A DNA stretch of 64,000 nucleotides, from contig JAOSJQ010000001.1 of NCBI GenBank assembly GCA_027494035.1, positions 558,001-622,000 on the forward strand, in the 5' to 3' direction. Shown here in pieces: positions 27,495-36,705 of this stretch. A model generated the notes under the pieces. The model did not search any database and had not been told where the DNA came from. It saw only the letters and a list, made by a program, of their open reading frames with translations. The position numbers and the translations under genes are program-made. How positions within the stretch are numbered: position 1 is the stretch's first letter; each line of letters starts with the position of its first letter. The stretch is from UTCFX2 sp002050125. GTDB lineage: Bacteria; Chloroflexota; Anaerolineae; Anaerolineales; UBA4823.

Positions 27495-29429
27495 ATGAAA
27501 ATGCACAGCATTCGCGCCCGCCTTGTCTTGCTCCTGATCGCGTTTGCCGCGCTGGCGGCGGTCGTATTTGGGACGACTTTCTGGTCGTTAGAAACCCAGA
27601 AACAAGACGCCCTGGTGATCAACCTCGCGGGACGGCAGCGGATGCTGCTCCAACAAATGCAGCGCGAAGCTGCACAAATCCCGCAGTCCGGTCACCTGTT
27701 TTTCGCTTCCAGCTTGCGGGAAGCAGCCACGGTCTTTGAGCAGACTTTGAACGCCCTGCAACACGGCGGGCTGGCGCCCGATCAGCCGGGTCAGTTCGTG
27801 CAAATCCAGCCCGCGGCAAATCCTCAAATCCAGGCTGGTTTGGAAAACCTGCAAACGGATTGGGCTCAGTTTTCCCAGGCGGTTGACGGTCTGCTGAATT
27901 TCCCTTCCGCTTCTGAGCGAGTTGCCCAAAACAGCCAGACGATCGACCGCCTCGCCCCCAGTCTGCTGGCGCAAACAGACGCGCTTGTCCGCCAATACGA
28001 GAATGACGCCGAAGCAAAGATCGCGCGGCTGCGCCTGGTGCAGGCGGCGTTCCTGCTTGGCGCGATCCTGCTGTTGGGTTTTGGCAACCTGGTTGTCACC
28101 CGCTCGGTGACCCAGCCGCTGCAAAATTTGGAACACAGCGCCAACCAGATCAAGGCGGGCGACCTCAACACGCCGATAAGCGTTGACGGTTCGAGCGAAG
28201 TCGCCCTGCTCAGCGATACGCTGGAACGCATGCGCCTGGAATTGAAAAACTTGCGCGACGAACTGTTGCAATGGAATGAACATCTCGAACAGCGGGTAGC
28301 TCAGCGCACAAACGAGCTCGAAGCATTGAACCAGGTGAGCAGTGAAATCGCTTCGCGGCTGGAACTGCCTTACGTGTTGAACTCGGTGGTTGCCAGGACC
28401 AGCCAGCTGCTCGAGGCTGAGACAGTTTTCCTCTGCATGTTAGATGAAAGCGGCGCACGCATGCGTTTACAAGCCACGCGCGGACCGGAAGGAACCATTC
28501 AAGCGACCAGCACCTCTGCCTGCCGGCTGCCAGTCAGTCAGGTGCTCAATTCGGATATGGCGCTCAACTGCGGCGCGGACGACTGCCGCGGCGCTTGCCA
28601 GATCTTGCATCCACTCTATCGAACCAGCCAACTGGTTGCTCCGCTCCGAAGCGGGCAGAACATCATCGGCGCCCTGTGCGTCGGGAGCCAGAAGGCGGGC
28701 GCATTTTCGGCTGAAGCCGAAGCGTTACTGACCCGCCTGGCTGTTATCGCTGCCATTGCCATTGAAAACGCCCGGCTTTACGCCCAAGCCGAGCTTGCCG
28801 CAAGCGTGGAAGAACGCCAGTGTATCGCGGCTGAAATCCACGATGGGCTGGCTCAGACGCTGAGCTACTTGCAGCTCCTGGCAGACCAGATCACCCAGAA
28901 CGTTCAGACGGATCAAAATCAAGAAGCGCTTCGCCAATTGAACCTGATCCAGACCGCCCTGGACCGCGCGCTCGCGGACACCCGCCGCGCCCTCACCCGG
29001 CTGCAGGCGCAGGCGCCGCTGCGCGAGGTCCTGCAGGACCAAATCGGGCTGCTGGTCGAAGAGGCTTCGTCCCGCACCAACGCTTCTTTAGAATGGAGCA
29101 GCGCCCAGGCAGCCCCGATTGTGTTGCCCCATCAAGACAACGAACAGATCCTGCGCGTCGCCCAGGAAGCGCTCAACAACGCCCGCAAACACAGCCGCGC
29201 GGCGCACATCACAGTTTGTCTTGAAGTCCGCGATCGAGAATACGCTCTGACCGTCCAGGACGACGGGCAGGGTTTCGACCCCGAGGGAATCCCGCGGGCG
29301 AATGGTCACAACCATTTTGGGTTGAAAATTATGCAAGCCAGGGCTGCCAGGGTCGGCGGGCGGCTTAGCATCGATTCGCGCGCGGGCCGCGGAACCCGGG
29401 TAACGCTGATATGGCCGAAAGTCGACTGA
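27495..29429 (+). CDS. narX: NarX-like nitrate/nitrite sensor histidine kinase
   Basis: 644 residues, membrane sensor. TM1 (about 8-28) is followed by the P-box-like INLAGRQRMLLQQM found in NarX/PilJ sensors, a periplasmic-type helical domain, TM2 (about 176-197), HAMP, then a GAF-like domain with a cysteine group (NCGADDCRGAC), a HisKA_3 helix with phospho-His in EIHDGLAQTLSYLQ and a HATPase_c domain (EALNNARKHS, DDGQGFDP). This is the NarL-partner class. Its C-terminus overlaps the narL start, and the nitrate reductase operon follows, so nitrate sensing is a strong inference. The Cys group, spaced C-x4-C-x3-C, may bind a metal or redox centre. Confidence 0.87.
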   Translation: MKMHSIRARLVLLLIAFAALAAVVFGTTFWSLETQKQDALVINLAGRQRMLLQQMQREAAQIPQSGHLFFASSLREAATVFEQTLNALQHGGLAPDQPGQFVQIQPAANPQIQAGLENLQTDWAQFSQAVDGLLNFPSASERVAQNSQTIDRLAPSLLAQTDALVRQYENDAEAKIARLRLVQAAFLLGAILLLGFGNLVVTRSVTQPLQNLEHSANQIKAGDLNTPISVDGSSEVALLSDTLERMRLELKNLRDELLQWNEHLEQRVAQRTNELEALNQVSSEIASRLELPYVLNSVVARTSQLLEAETVFLCMLDESGARMRLQATRGPEGTIQATSTSACRLPVSQVLNSDMALNCGADDCRGACQILHPLYRTSQLVAPLRSGQNIIGALCVGSQKAGAFSAEAEALLTRLAVIAAIAIENARLYAQAELAASVEERQCIAAEIHDGLAQTLSYLQLLADQITQNVQTDQNQEALRQLNLIQTALDRALADTRRALTRLQAQAPLREVLQDQIGLLVEEASSRTNASLEWSSAQAAPIVLPHQDNEQILRVAQEALNNARKHSRAAHITVCLEVRDREYALTVQDDGQGFDPEGIPRANGHNHFGLKIMQARAARVGGRLSIDSRAGRGTRVTLIWPKVD

Positions 29430-30079
29430 AGCCCATCCGCATTCTGCTGGTAGACGATCACGCGCTGTTTCGCGAGGGGCTTGCCGGCATTCTCTCGGCG
29501 CAGCCGGACATCGTGGTGATCGGCGAAGCCAATGACGGTCTTGAGGCAGTTGTCATGGCAAGGGAATTGCGCCCCGATCTAATCCTGATGGACATTCAGA
29601 TGCGCGGCTGCGATGGGCTTGAAGCCACCCAATTGATCAAGAAAGAATTGCCCGAAACAGTCATTGTGATGCTCACCGTTCGGGACGAAGAAGATAAGCT
29701 GTTTGAGGCGATCAAGAGCGGCGCCCAGGGGTATTTGCTCAAGAGCATCCGCTCCAGCCAGATGATCGATCTACTCCACGCCGCGATGCGCGGCGAGGCG
29801 GCGCTCTCGCCGCTCCTGGCGGGGCGTATGCTCGAAGAATTTCGCCGCCTCAGCAATCAGCAAAACGACCTCCAGCCCGCCCCAGTCGAGCCGCTCACCC
29901 AGCGCGAACAAGAGGTGCTGAGCCTGGCTGCGGTTGGGCTGAGCGACAAAGAAATCTCCGCCAAACTTTCGATCAGCCTCTTCACCGCTAAGAGCCATAT
30001 GCGCAATATTCTGGCTAAACTGCAGGTGAACAGCCGGCGAGAAGCCGCCTGGCTGGCGAAGAACCGCGGAATGCTCTAA
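29411..30079 (+). CDS. narL: NarL-type response regulator (LuxR family)
   Basis: 222 residues. Receiver domain with ILLVDDHALFREGLAGIL, phospho-acceptor in LILMDIQMRGCDGLEA, MLTVRDEEDKL and Lys in GYLLKSI; LuxR-type HTH at the C-terminus (LTQREQEVLSLAAVGLSDKEISAKLSISLFTAKSHMRNIL). It overlaps the kinase gene by 19 bp. The next genes encode nitrate respiration, so this regulator probably activates them under nitrate. Confidence 0.93.
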   Translation: MAESRLKPIRILLVDDHALFREGLAGILSAQPDIVVIGEANDGLEAVVMARELRPDLILMDIQMRGCDGLEATQLIKKELPETVIVMLTVRDEEDKLFEAIKSGAQGYLLKSIRSSQMIDLLHAAMRGEAALSPLLAGRMLEEFRRLSNQQNDLQPAPVEPLTQREQEVLSLAAVGLSDKEISAKLSISLFTAKSHMRNILAKLQVNSRREAAWLAKNRGML

Positions 30080-30166
30080 AAAGAACTAGTTCTTTTGGCG
30101 TTTGTTCTACTCATTTATTCGTTCTTAAAATAAATTAATGAGGGATTCAAATTTCGAGGCGCCTCG
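30079..30166 (+). promoter_or_regulatory. Two palindromes in the leader of the respiratory operon
   Basis: Between narL and the oxidoreductase gene a perfect 18-bp palindrome (AAAAGAACTAGTTCTTTT, 30079-30096) touches the narL stop, and a perfect 12-bp palindrome (CGAGGCGCCTCG, 30155-30166) lies 28 bp before the next ATG. Neither has a hairpin loop suited to termination, so they look like operator dyads. No clear FNR box or NarL heptamer pair was found. Confidence 0.4.
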
Positions 30167-30194
30167 GTTAACCTAATCACCAGGGAGTCTGTCG

Positions 30195-32243
30195 ATGAGC
30201 GATTCGCGTTATAAAGTAATCACCCCGGATGTAGACTTTTATCGTCAAATGGTGAAATGCCAGCACGCCTGTCCCGTGCACACGGACGCGCGCGGCTATG
30301 TCCTGGCAATGGCGCGCCGAGACATCGCCCTAGGTTTCGAGATCGCCCACGATCCTAACCCGCTCTCGACGATTTGCGGCAGAATTTGCGGCGCGCCGTG
30401 CGAGACAGCCTGCCGCCGCGGCGTCATTGGACCCGAATTCGAACCGGTCGCCATCCGCCCAATCAAGCGGGTTTTGACCGAGCGGTACGGTCCTGAGCGC
30501 CCGCTGCTAAACCTGGACGACCCGCCCTATCCGAAACCCAGCTCAGCCGAGCTGCTGGCGGAGGAGGCGGTGTTCTCCCCGCTGGATGGCAAGCCCGAAT
30601 TGCCCGGCGAGGGCTCGTTCTACGCTTACTCACGCCTGCGCTGGTCGCTCGACGTGCTCAAGGATCTGGCGGCAACCCCCGGGCGCAAACATGGGCGGGT
30701 GGCGGTGATCGGCGCCGGGCCAGCCGGTTTGACAGTTGCCCATGACCTGGCGCTGCTCAAACACCAGGTGGAAATATTCGAAGCCGGACCAACGACCGGC
30801 GGGATGGTGCGCTATGGCGTGCCGATCTACCGCATCGATCAGCCGTCCATGGACGCCGAGATTCAATCGATCCTTGACCTGGGCGTAAAAATTCACTTCA
30901 ACACCCCGATCGGTCAGCAGATCACGCTGGCGGATTTGCGCCAAGAATTCGATGCGGTTTTCTTGGGGATGGGTCTGATGAAGGGTCGCATGTTGGACAT
31001 CCCTGGGGCAGACTTGGACGGCGTGGTCTCGGCGGTAGACCTGCTGCTCAATTACAACCTGGGGTACAAGGTCGAACTGGGCAAACGCGTGATCGTGGTT
31101 GGCGGCGGCGATGTCGCGATGGACGCCGCCCGGACCGCCCTGCGGCTGGGTCAGATCACCAGCGACCAGGCGGCAGACCTCCAACAGACGACGGCGCGCT
31201 CTGAGGAAGAATCTGAATCGATGAAGACCGCCCTGGATGTCGCCCGCACCGCCTTGCGGCTGGGGGTCGCGGATGTACAGATCATTTCGCTCGAATCCTG
31301 GGAGGAATTGCCGGCTTCACGCTTCGAACTGGAAGAAGCTCTGGAAGAAGGCATCCAGATCAACCCGCGTTTGGGTCCCAACCGCATCCTGGGTGAAAAC
31401 GGCAAAGTCAGCGGGCTGGAGGTCATCGAAGTCGAGGCGGTTTTTGACGAGACCGGGCGGTTCAACCCGCGCTTCCGGCTCGAGAGCGAGCGCAACCTGG
31501 AATGCGATACAGTCATCCTGGCGATTGGTCAGCGCGCCGACCTGGACCTGCTTGGCGGCGCCGACGATATCGTGATCACCCCGCGCGGCTTAGTGCAAAT
31601 CGATCCCGATACCCTGCAAACCACCGCTTTAGACGTGTTTGCCGGCGGAGATGTCGCGTTCGGTCCGCGCCTGATCATCAGCGCCGTGCGCGATGGTCAC
31701 CTGGCAGCTTTGGGCATCGAACAGCGCATCCAACAGCGGAAATTAACCAACGGCGTCATCGCAGAGTGGACCGACCTGACCGGGCATTCAATGTTCGCGG
31801 ACTGGACCCGCATCGAGCGCGCCAAGGTGCCCGGCTTGCCCATTGAACGCAGAACCGGCATCTCGGTCATCGAGCAGGGCTACTCCCCCGACGCCGCCGC
31901 CGAACAGGGCAAGCGCTGCCTGGAGTGCAGCGTCAACACGGTTTTTGATGGAACAAAATGCATTTTGTGCAACGGCTGCGTGGATGTTTGCCCCTGGGAC
32001 TGCCTGAAAATCGTCCGGCTGGATCAGATTCAAGGCGACGAGCGCCTCGATCAGATCGTCGAAAAACACATCCGCCAGCCCTTAGCCGCCGCTGGCGAGC
32101 AGACGCTCTCCAGCGTCGCGGCGATGATCAAAGACGATGAGGCTTGTACCCGCTGCGCCTTGTGCGCCAAACGCTGCCCCACCGGGGCAATCACGATGGA
32201 AGCTTTCCGTTTTCAGGAAACCCTGGCTTACGAGAGGGAATGA
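30195..32243 (+). CDS. GltD-like FAD/NAD(P) oxidoreductase with extra 4Fe-4S domain
   Basis: 682 residues. Order: an N-terminal Cys-rich GltD-type domain (CQHACPVHTDARG, CGRICGAPCETACRRG) that binds 4Fe-4S clusters; an FAD site (VAVIGAGPAGLTVAHDLA); an NAD(P) site (VIVVGGGDVAMDAARTALRLG); and a C-terminal ferredoxin domain with CILCNGCVDVCPWDC and CTRCALCAKRCPTGA. GltD-like proteins pass electrons between NAD(P)H and Fe-S partners. As the first gene after narL, followed by cytochrome b, it may let NAD(P)H or ferredoxin-like carriers feed this chain; that role is inferred. AGGGAG lies 7 nt before the ATG. Its stop overlaps the cytochrome b start. Confidence 0.88.
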   Translation: MSDSRYKVITPDVDFYRQMVKCQHACPVHTDARGYVLAMARRDIALGFEIAHDPNPLSTICGRICGAPCETACRRGVIGPEFEPVAIRPIKRVLTERYGPERPLLNLDDPPYPKPSSAELLAEEAVFSPLDGKPELPGEGSFYAYSRLRWSLDVLKDLAATPGRKHGRVAVIGAGPAGLTVAHDLALLKHQVEIFEAGPTTGGMVRYGVPIYRIDQPSMDAEIQSILDLGVKIHFNTPIGQQITLADLRQEFDAVFLGMGLMKGRMLDIPGADLDGVVSAVDLLLNYNLGYKVELGKRVIVVGGGDVAMDAARTALRLGQITSDQAADLQQTTARSEEESESMKTALDVARTALRLGVADVQIISLESWEELPASRFELEEALEEGIQINPRLGPNRILGENGKVSGLEVIEVEAVFDETGRFNPRFRLESERNLECDTVILAIGQRADLDLLGGADDIVITPRGLVQIDPDTLQTTALDVFAGGDVAFGPRLIISAVRDGHLAALGIEQRIQQRKLTNGVIAEWTDLTGHSMFADWTRIERAKVPGLPIERRTGISVIEQGYSPDAAAEQGKRCLECSVNTVFDGTKCILCNGCVDVCPWDCLKIVRLDQIQGDERLDQIVEKHIRQPLAAAGEQTLSSVAAMIKDDEACTRCALCAKRCPTGAITMEAFRFQETLAYERE

Positions 32244-32980
32244 TGCCTAACTGGATCCAGACGATTACAAATTCGCGTTTTTGGAAGTCTTTTTTCCGTC
32301 ACGGCTGGCCCGACAACCCGCTAGACCGTTCGCTGGTGATGTCCTCCAACATCTTCTTTCACCTTCACCCGGTGAAAGTGAGCCGCAAAAGCCTGCGAGC
32401 AACTTACTCGTTCGGTTTGGGGGTGATCGCGCTCATTTGCTTCGGGCTCTTATCCCTGACCGGGCTGCTATTGATGTTCTATTACACTCCCACAATCGAG
32501 CGCGCTTACACTTACATCCTTACTCTCCAGACGCAAGTGCCGTTTGGTCAATTGCTGCGTAATATGCACCGCTGGGCTGCCCATTTGATGGTCATTGTGG
32601 TCGTGCTCCACCTGGCGCGCGTGTTTTACACCGGCGCGTACAAACCGCCGCGCGAGTTCAATTGGGTCATTGGCGTTATCTTATTGCTGTTAACCCTTGC
32701 GGCAAGCTTTACAGGCTATTTGCTGCCCTGGGATCAGTTAGCATTCTGGGCAATCACGGTCGGGACGAGCGTCGCCGGTTACGCGCCCGGGGCGGGACCA
32801 ACCCTGCGCATCTTTCTGCTGGGCGGAACCGAAGTGGGGCAGGAAGCGCTTACGCGCTTCTATGCCTTGCACGTGATGCTGGTCCCGATGGGAATTCTGC
32901 TCTTAACCTCCGTACATCTCTGGCGCGTGCGTAAAGACGGCGGTCTGGCAGCCAATCAATCCGATGCAGAGGATCGTTGA
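32243..32980 (+). CDS. Cytochrome b, N-terminal (cytochrome b6-type) subunit
   Basis: 245 residues from ATG 32243 (32240 is also possible; the frame extends upstream only as overlap with the oxidoreductase). Four membrane helices; the His pairs for two b hemes are in RNMHRWAAHLMVIVVVLHLARVF and, further on, YALHVMLVPMGILLLTSVHLW (quoted from both pairs). The TGYLLPWDQLAFWA loop is typical of cytochrome b6. With the next gene it forms a split cytochrome b of the bc/b6f kind that oxidises quinol. The stop is followed one base later by the ATG of subunit IV. Confidence 0.92.
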   Translation: MPNWIQTITNSRFWKSFFRHGWPDNPLDRSLVMSSNIFFHLHPVKVSRKSLRATYSFGLGVIALICFGLLSLTGLLLMFYYTPTIERAYTYILTLQTQVPFGQLLRNMHRWAAHLMVIVVVLHLARVFYTGAYKPPREFNWVIGVILLLLTLAASFTGYLLPWDQLAFWAITVGTSVAGYAPGAGPTLRIFLLGGTEVGQEALTRFYALHVMLVPMGILLLTSVHLWRVRKDGGLAANQSDAEDR

Positions 32981-32981
32981 A

Positions 32982-33749
32982 ATGAATAAAAGCCGAGTCA
33001 CCGAGTCGTTTTCCAGAAGCTCATCCAAGACTTATTCGCTGGTAGAGCTGGTGCATCGCGCCCCGACCATGATGGTGGATCACGGACCCGAAAACACCGT
33101 CTTCTCCTTCCCGATCGTCGCGCTGATCGAACTGGTGCTGGTCCTGGGAGTTGTCATGGCGCTCTTGTGGATGTCGCTGGGCGTAAACGCTCCGCTCGAG
33201 GAAATCGCCAACCCGAACCAGACCACCGACCCGGCGAAAGCTCCCTGGTACTTCATGGGCTTGCAGGAGATGTTGGAACACGGTCATCCAACGCTGATGG
33301 CGGTAGTTCTCCCCAGCCTGATGGTTCTTTTCGTGATCCTGATCCCATACCTGGACAACAACCCGCACGGCGCGGGGCGCTGGTTCACCAACCAGCGCGG
33401 CAGGAGCCTCACAATCAAGACCGCCCTGTATGTGCTGGTGATCATGCCAATCTACATCTTCCTAGACAGCACATTCCCCCCGCGCGAGCTGTTGCGCGGG
33501 GTGCTGCCGGACCTGGTGAGCCAAGTGGTCATCCCGGGCATCATTATGAGCGTCATCGTTTTGCTGCCCTTGATCGTATTGAACCGCCAACAGCCAAACG
33601 CGCGTGAAGTCATGCTGGTGCTGTTCACCGTGCTGTTCGTTTCCGCGATTGTGTTCACCGTGACCGGTTTTCTATTTCGCGGTCCAGGGTTCAAGCTTTT
33701 TCTGCCCTGGAACATGCCCGGCGGATACAACCCCTTTATGAACCTTTAG
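32982..33749 (+). CDS. Cytochrome b, C-terminal (subunit IV-type) protein
   Basis: 255 residues from ATG 32982 (AGAGGA 8 nt upstream; the ORF extends six codons further but the context favours this start). Three to five membrane helices; the segment NPNQTTDPAKAPWYFMGLQEM is the quinol-site region of subunit IV/cytochrome b C-terminal half (the PEWY-type motif appears as PWYF). It is followed by the Rieske gene, giving a cytochrome b/Rieske unit of three genes. Confidence 0.9.
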   Translation: MNKSRVTESFSRSSSKTYSLVELVHRAPTMMVDHGPENTVFSFPIVALIELVLVLGVVMALLWMSLGVNAPLEEIANPNQTTDPAKAPWYFMGLQEMLEHGHPTLMAVVLPSLMVLFVILIPYLDNNPHGAGRWFTNQRGRSLTIKTALYVLVIMPIYIFLDSTFPPRELLRGVLPDLVSQVVIPGIIMSVIVLLPLIVLNRQQPNAREVMLVLFTVLFVSAIVFTVTGFLFRGPGFKLFLPWNMPGGYNPFMNL

Positions 33750-33762
33750 CCGGAGGTCGAAT

Positions 33763-34245
33763 ATGCGTCAATCAAGCCGCCCCAAAATCACGCGGGCACA
33801 ATTCTTAAGCCTCACCTGGCTGGGCGCGCTGGTCGTGCTTGCCGGCGAGGCGGTGTTTATGCTCATCAGTTTCATGAAACCCAAGGCAAGCGGCGGCATC
33901 GGAGGGTTAGTTTACGCTGGCAAAATCGAAGAATTCCCACCCGGAAGCGTCAACTACATCCTCAGCGGCAAGTTTTACATCGTCCACCCCGCCGGTGGTC
34001 TGATGGCTCTCTGGCAGCGCTGCACCCATCTTGGCTGCGCCGTCCCGTGGGCAGAAGCTGAAAACCAATTCCACTGTCCCTGCCATGGATCGTTGTTTAA
34101 CCAGGACGGGGTGGTTATCGGCGGACCGGCGCCGCGGCCTTTGGATCGGTTTTCCATCGTGATTAAAGATGACGAGGTATGGGTCGATACCAGCAAGCCG
34201 ATCGAGCGGTCCAATTTTGATCCATCCCAACTGACCCCGGTTTAA
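33763..34245 (+). CDS. Rieske [2Fe-2S] protein
   Basis: 160 residues with an N-terminal membrane anchor (about 14-38) and a Rieske domain: cluster ligands in CTHLGCAVPW and CPCHGSLFN (Cys/His pairs), then GPAPRPLDRF. The anchor has a short twin-Arg-free positive N-terminus, so Tat export is not obvious from motif. It would shuttle electrons from quinol at cytochrome b to the cytochromes c encoded next. 14 bp after subunit IV, in one operon. Confidence 0.93.
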   Translation: MRQSSRPKITRAQFLSLTWLGALVVLAGEAVFMLISFMKPKASGGIGGLVYAGKIEEFPPGSVNYILSGKFYIVHPAGGLMALWQRCTHLGCAVPWAEAENQFHCPCHGSLFNQDGVVIGGPAPRPLDRFSIVIKDDEVWVDTSKPIERSNFDPSQLTPV

Positions 34246-34254
34246 AAACAAAAA

Positions 34255-35397
34255 ATGAAAAGCTCATCTGAAAACTACAACACCCTTTTGGTCATTGGTC
34301 TGGCGATCACGCTTTTGATCATGGCAGGTCTGGCTTTGTATGCTCTCTTCGAGCCGCAGCGCCTGGCGCATGGACAGGAGCAAATCTTGAGCGCTCGCAT
34401 CGAACGCGGCGGAGAGATCTTTCAGCAGCAATGCGCCTCTTGCCACGGTTCGCAGGGCGAAGGCGGCGTTGGACCCGCGTTGAACAACCGCGCCCTGCTG
34501 AAGATCACCTCCGACAACGCTTTCTTTTCGGTGATCCGCTCCGGCGTCCCCAATACCCAGATGCCAGCCTGGGGGATCGAGTTTGGCGGACCCCTGACCG
34601 ATGAAGACGTGCGCGACGCGGTCGCATTCATCCGCAATTATGAGGCGACGGCGCCCGAAATCGCCGCGGCGGCGTTTACGCCCGATCCGGTGCGCGGCGC
34701 GCTGCTGTTCGACAGCACCTGCGCGATCTGTCACGGTCCAAACGGGTCTGGAGGCGACCGCGCCCCACGGTTGAACGATCCAGCGCGCCTGCAAAAATTC
34801 CCCGATGAGTGGTATCGGGGCGTTATTCAGCACGGGCGTCCCGCCCGAGGCATGCCCACCTGGGGAACGGTGCTGTCTCCAAATCAGATTTCCGACCTGG
34901 TGGCGCTGACCGCAGCCTGGCGGGGCGGTCAAACGGTAAAACCGGAATACTCCTTCGAAAGCGCTTTAGAAATGGCGATCTTCTCGTTGGAGAACAATGA
35001 CCCGGAGAGCGCCGCGCTGAACGTGGAGCGCGCGCTCGAGGTTGCCCCGGAAGATGATAAACCCGTGCTCCGCTCCGTGATTGAACAATTGAGCGCGGGA
35101 GATCAAGCCGGCGCGCTGGCTCAGCTCGAGGAGCTCCAGGCGGCTCCGGCAGCCAATCCGGCAGAGGGCGCAGTGCTCTTCAGCGCCAATTGCGCTGCCT
35201 GCCATGGCGCCCAGGGCGAAGGCGGGATTGGCAAGCCGCTCCAGAACAACCAGTTCATCCAGGGACAATCGGATCAAGACCTGCAGCAGTTTATATTGGA
35301 TGGAAGAGCCGGCACGGCAATGGTAGGGTTTCAGGGTCGCCTGGATAGCAGCCAAATTAGCAGCATCATCGCGCTGCTGCGCCTGTGGAATCCGTGA
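34255..35397 (+). CDS. Membrane-anchored triheme cytochrome c
   Basis: 380 residues: one N-terminal membrane helix (about 10-33) and three class-I cytochrome c domains with heme motifs CASCH, CAICH and CAACH. Methionine ligands are plausible in TQMPAWG, GMPTWG and AMVGFQ. Between the second and third domain is a helical, tetratricopeptide-like stretch (EYSFESALEMAIFSLENNDPESAALNVERALEV, shown only in part). It is probably the electron acceptor of the Rieske/cytochrome b unit on the outer side of the membrane. 10 bp after the Rieske gene. Confidence 0.9.
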   Translation: MKSSSENYNTLLVIGLAITLLIMAGLALYALFEPQRLAHGQEQILSARIERGGEIFQQQCASCHGSQGEGGVGPALNNRALLKITSDNAFFSVIRSGVPNTQMPAWGIEFGGPLTDEDVRDAVAFIRNYEATAPEIAAAAFTPDPVRGALLFDSTCAICHGPNGSGGDRAPRLNDPARLQKFPDEWYRGVIQHGRPARGMPTWGTVLSPNQISDLVALTAAWRGGQTVKPEYSFESALEMAIFSLENNDPESAALNVERALEVAPEDDKPVLRSVIEQLSAGDQAGALAQLEELQAAPAANPAEGAVLFSANCAACHGAQGEGGIGKPLQNNQFIQGQSDQDLQQFILDGRAGTAMVGFQGRLDSSQISSIIALLRLWNP

Positions 35398-35418
35398 TCC
35401 GCTCTGGCGTCAAACCGG

Positions 35419-35814
35419 ATGAAGAAAAGATCGGTAGTATTGGTGAGCAAGCAGCATATCTGGGGTGAAAGTCTCGAATTTCTCCTTACCAAAACGGACG
35501 CGTTCGAGCTGGTTGGATGGTGGGAATACGACGAAAACTTGCTCGAACGCTTGAAAGATTGCCCGCCGGAAATCCTGGTGATCGCCGACGACGAACTTCT
35601 CCAAGGTCCGGCAGTCTGCCTCACCGCTGAGATTTTGGCTGAGCTGAGCGATCTGATCATCCTGCACGCTGGTCCGTCCAGCAGCGAGCTGCGAATATTC
35701 ACCTCCCAAACCTTGCCGGCGCATCAATCCGATCTAATCGCCGCGCTCCTGGACTTAAGAATGCATGCCCTATCTGCCGGACACGTGAATGTCTTAAAGG
35801 AGGAAAAGGATTAA
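35419..35814 (+). CDS. Small receiver-like protein of unknown function
   Basis: 131 residues. It starts RSVVLVSKQHIWGESLEFLL, a fold pattern like a response-regulator receiver, and reads PPEILVIADDELLQGPAV where the phospho-acceptor Asp would lie. The usual acidic pair after strand 1 is absent (SKQ), so phosphorylation is doubtful: a pseudo-receiver or a scaffold protein. It lies between two cytochrome c genes and overlaps the next start by one base, so it belongs to the operon. No family name can be given. Confidence 0.65.
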   Translation: MKKRSVVLVSKQHIWGESLEFLLTKTDAFELVGWWEYDENLLERLKDCPPEILVIADDELLQGPAVCLTAEILAELSDLIILHAGPSSSELRIFTSQTLPAHQSDLIAALLDLRMHALSAGHVNVLKEEKD

Positions 35815-36689
35815 TGTCTCGAATAGCGCTACCAATTCGACCGTTTTGGAAAGCCGCCATCTGCCTGGCAGGGATGCTCCTCTTGGTCGTGGGCTGGTCG
35901 AGTATCGCCTCGGCTAAGTTGATCGCCCAGACTGCCCAGGAAGGCGAGCTCATTTTCAACCAACGCTGCACCTCCTGTCATACGATTGGCGGCGGCACGC
36001 TGGTGGGGCCCGATCTGCAGGGGGTAACTGCCCGGCGCGATCTGGCATGGCTCCAGCAGTTCATTCTAGCGCCCGACAAGATGATTGCCGCGGGCGACCC
36101 CATCGTCTTAGAATTGATGGCTACGCACAACAACATCCCCATGCCGAACCTGGGTCTCACTCCGACCGAGGTGGACGCGGTGATCGCCTATCTCGAAAGC
36201 GCGGGATCAGCCGCCCCCGCAGCGCCCGCCGCGCCGGCTCAGCCGGCTGCCGTCACGGGAGATGCGGCGCGCGGCCAGATGTTATTCAGCGGCGGGTTGG
36301 CGCTCCAAAACGGCGGGATCAACTGCATCGCCTGCCACCACGTGCGCACAACCGCCGGGCTGGGAGGCGGCACCCTGGGACCAGACCTCACTCAGGTCTA
36401 CACGCGTTACGGCGGCGATGCCGGGCTGAGCGCGGTTCTCACAACGCTCCCCTTTCCCAACATGCAAAGCACCTTTGCTACCCGCCCACTGACGCCGCAA
36501 GAACAAGCCGACCTGCTGGCGTATTTTCGGGGTTCGTCCCAGGTTGTAGCGGGTGATGTTCCTCAGCGGTCGGGGTTGTTCGTGGGAGTGGCAGCCGTGG
36601 GCGCCCTGATCCTTTTTGGCATGATGGCGTTGTTCTGGCCGTTGCAGCGCACCAGCCTCTCGAACAAACTGCGAAAACAGTCTCAATAA
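35814..36689 (+). CDS. Diheme cytochrome c with C-terminal membrane helix
   Basis: 291 residues. An N-terminal signal/anchor (LAGMLLLVVGWSSIASA) precedes heme domain 1 (CTSCHTIGG), an Ala/Pro-rich linker (SAAPAAPAAPAQPA) and heme domain 2 (CIACHHVRT), then a C-terminal helix (LFVGVAAVGALILFGMMALFW). The two heme domains are cytochrome c class I-like with Met ligands likely in IPMPNLG and PNMQSTF. AAAGGAGG is close upstream of the ATG at 35814. Probably links the triheme cytochrome to the nitrate reductase or another acceptor. Confidence 0.9.
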   Translation: MSRIALPIRPFWKAAICLAGMLLLVVGWSSIASAKLIAQTAQEGELIFNQRCTSCHTIGGGTLVGPDLQGVTARRDLAWLQQFILAPDKMIAAGDPIVLELMATHNNIPMPNLGLTPTEVDAVIAYLESAGSAAPAAPAAPAQPAAVTGDAARGQMLFSGGLALQNGGINCIACHHVRTTAGLGGGTLGPDLTQVYTRYGGDAGLSAVLTTLPFPNMQSTFATRPLTPQEQADLLAYFRGSSQVVAGDVPQRSGLFVGVAAVGALILFGMMALFWPLQRTSLSNKLRKQSQ

Positions 36690-36705
36690 CAACCGGAGAA
36701 CTCGT

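Noticed and set aside
30079..30096. The palindrome after narL as an intrinsic terminator
   Set aside because: It has no loop to spare and only four Us on one side; listed as a possible operator instead.
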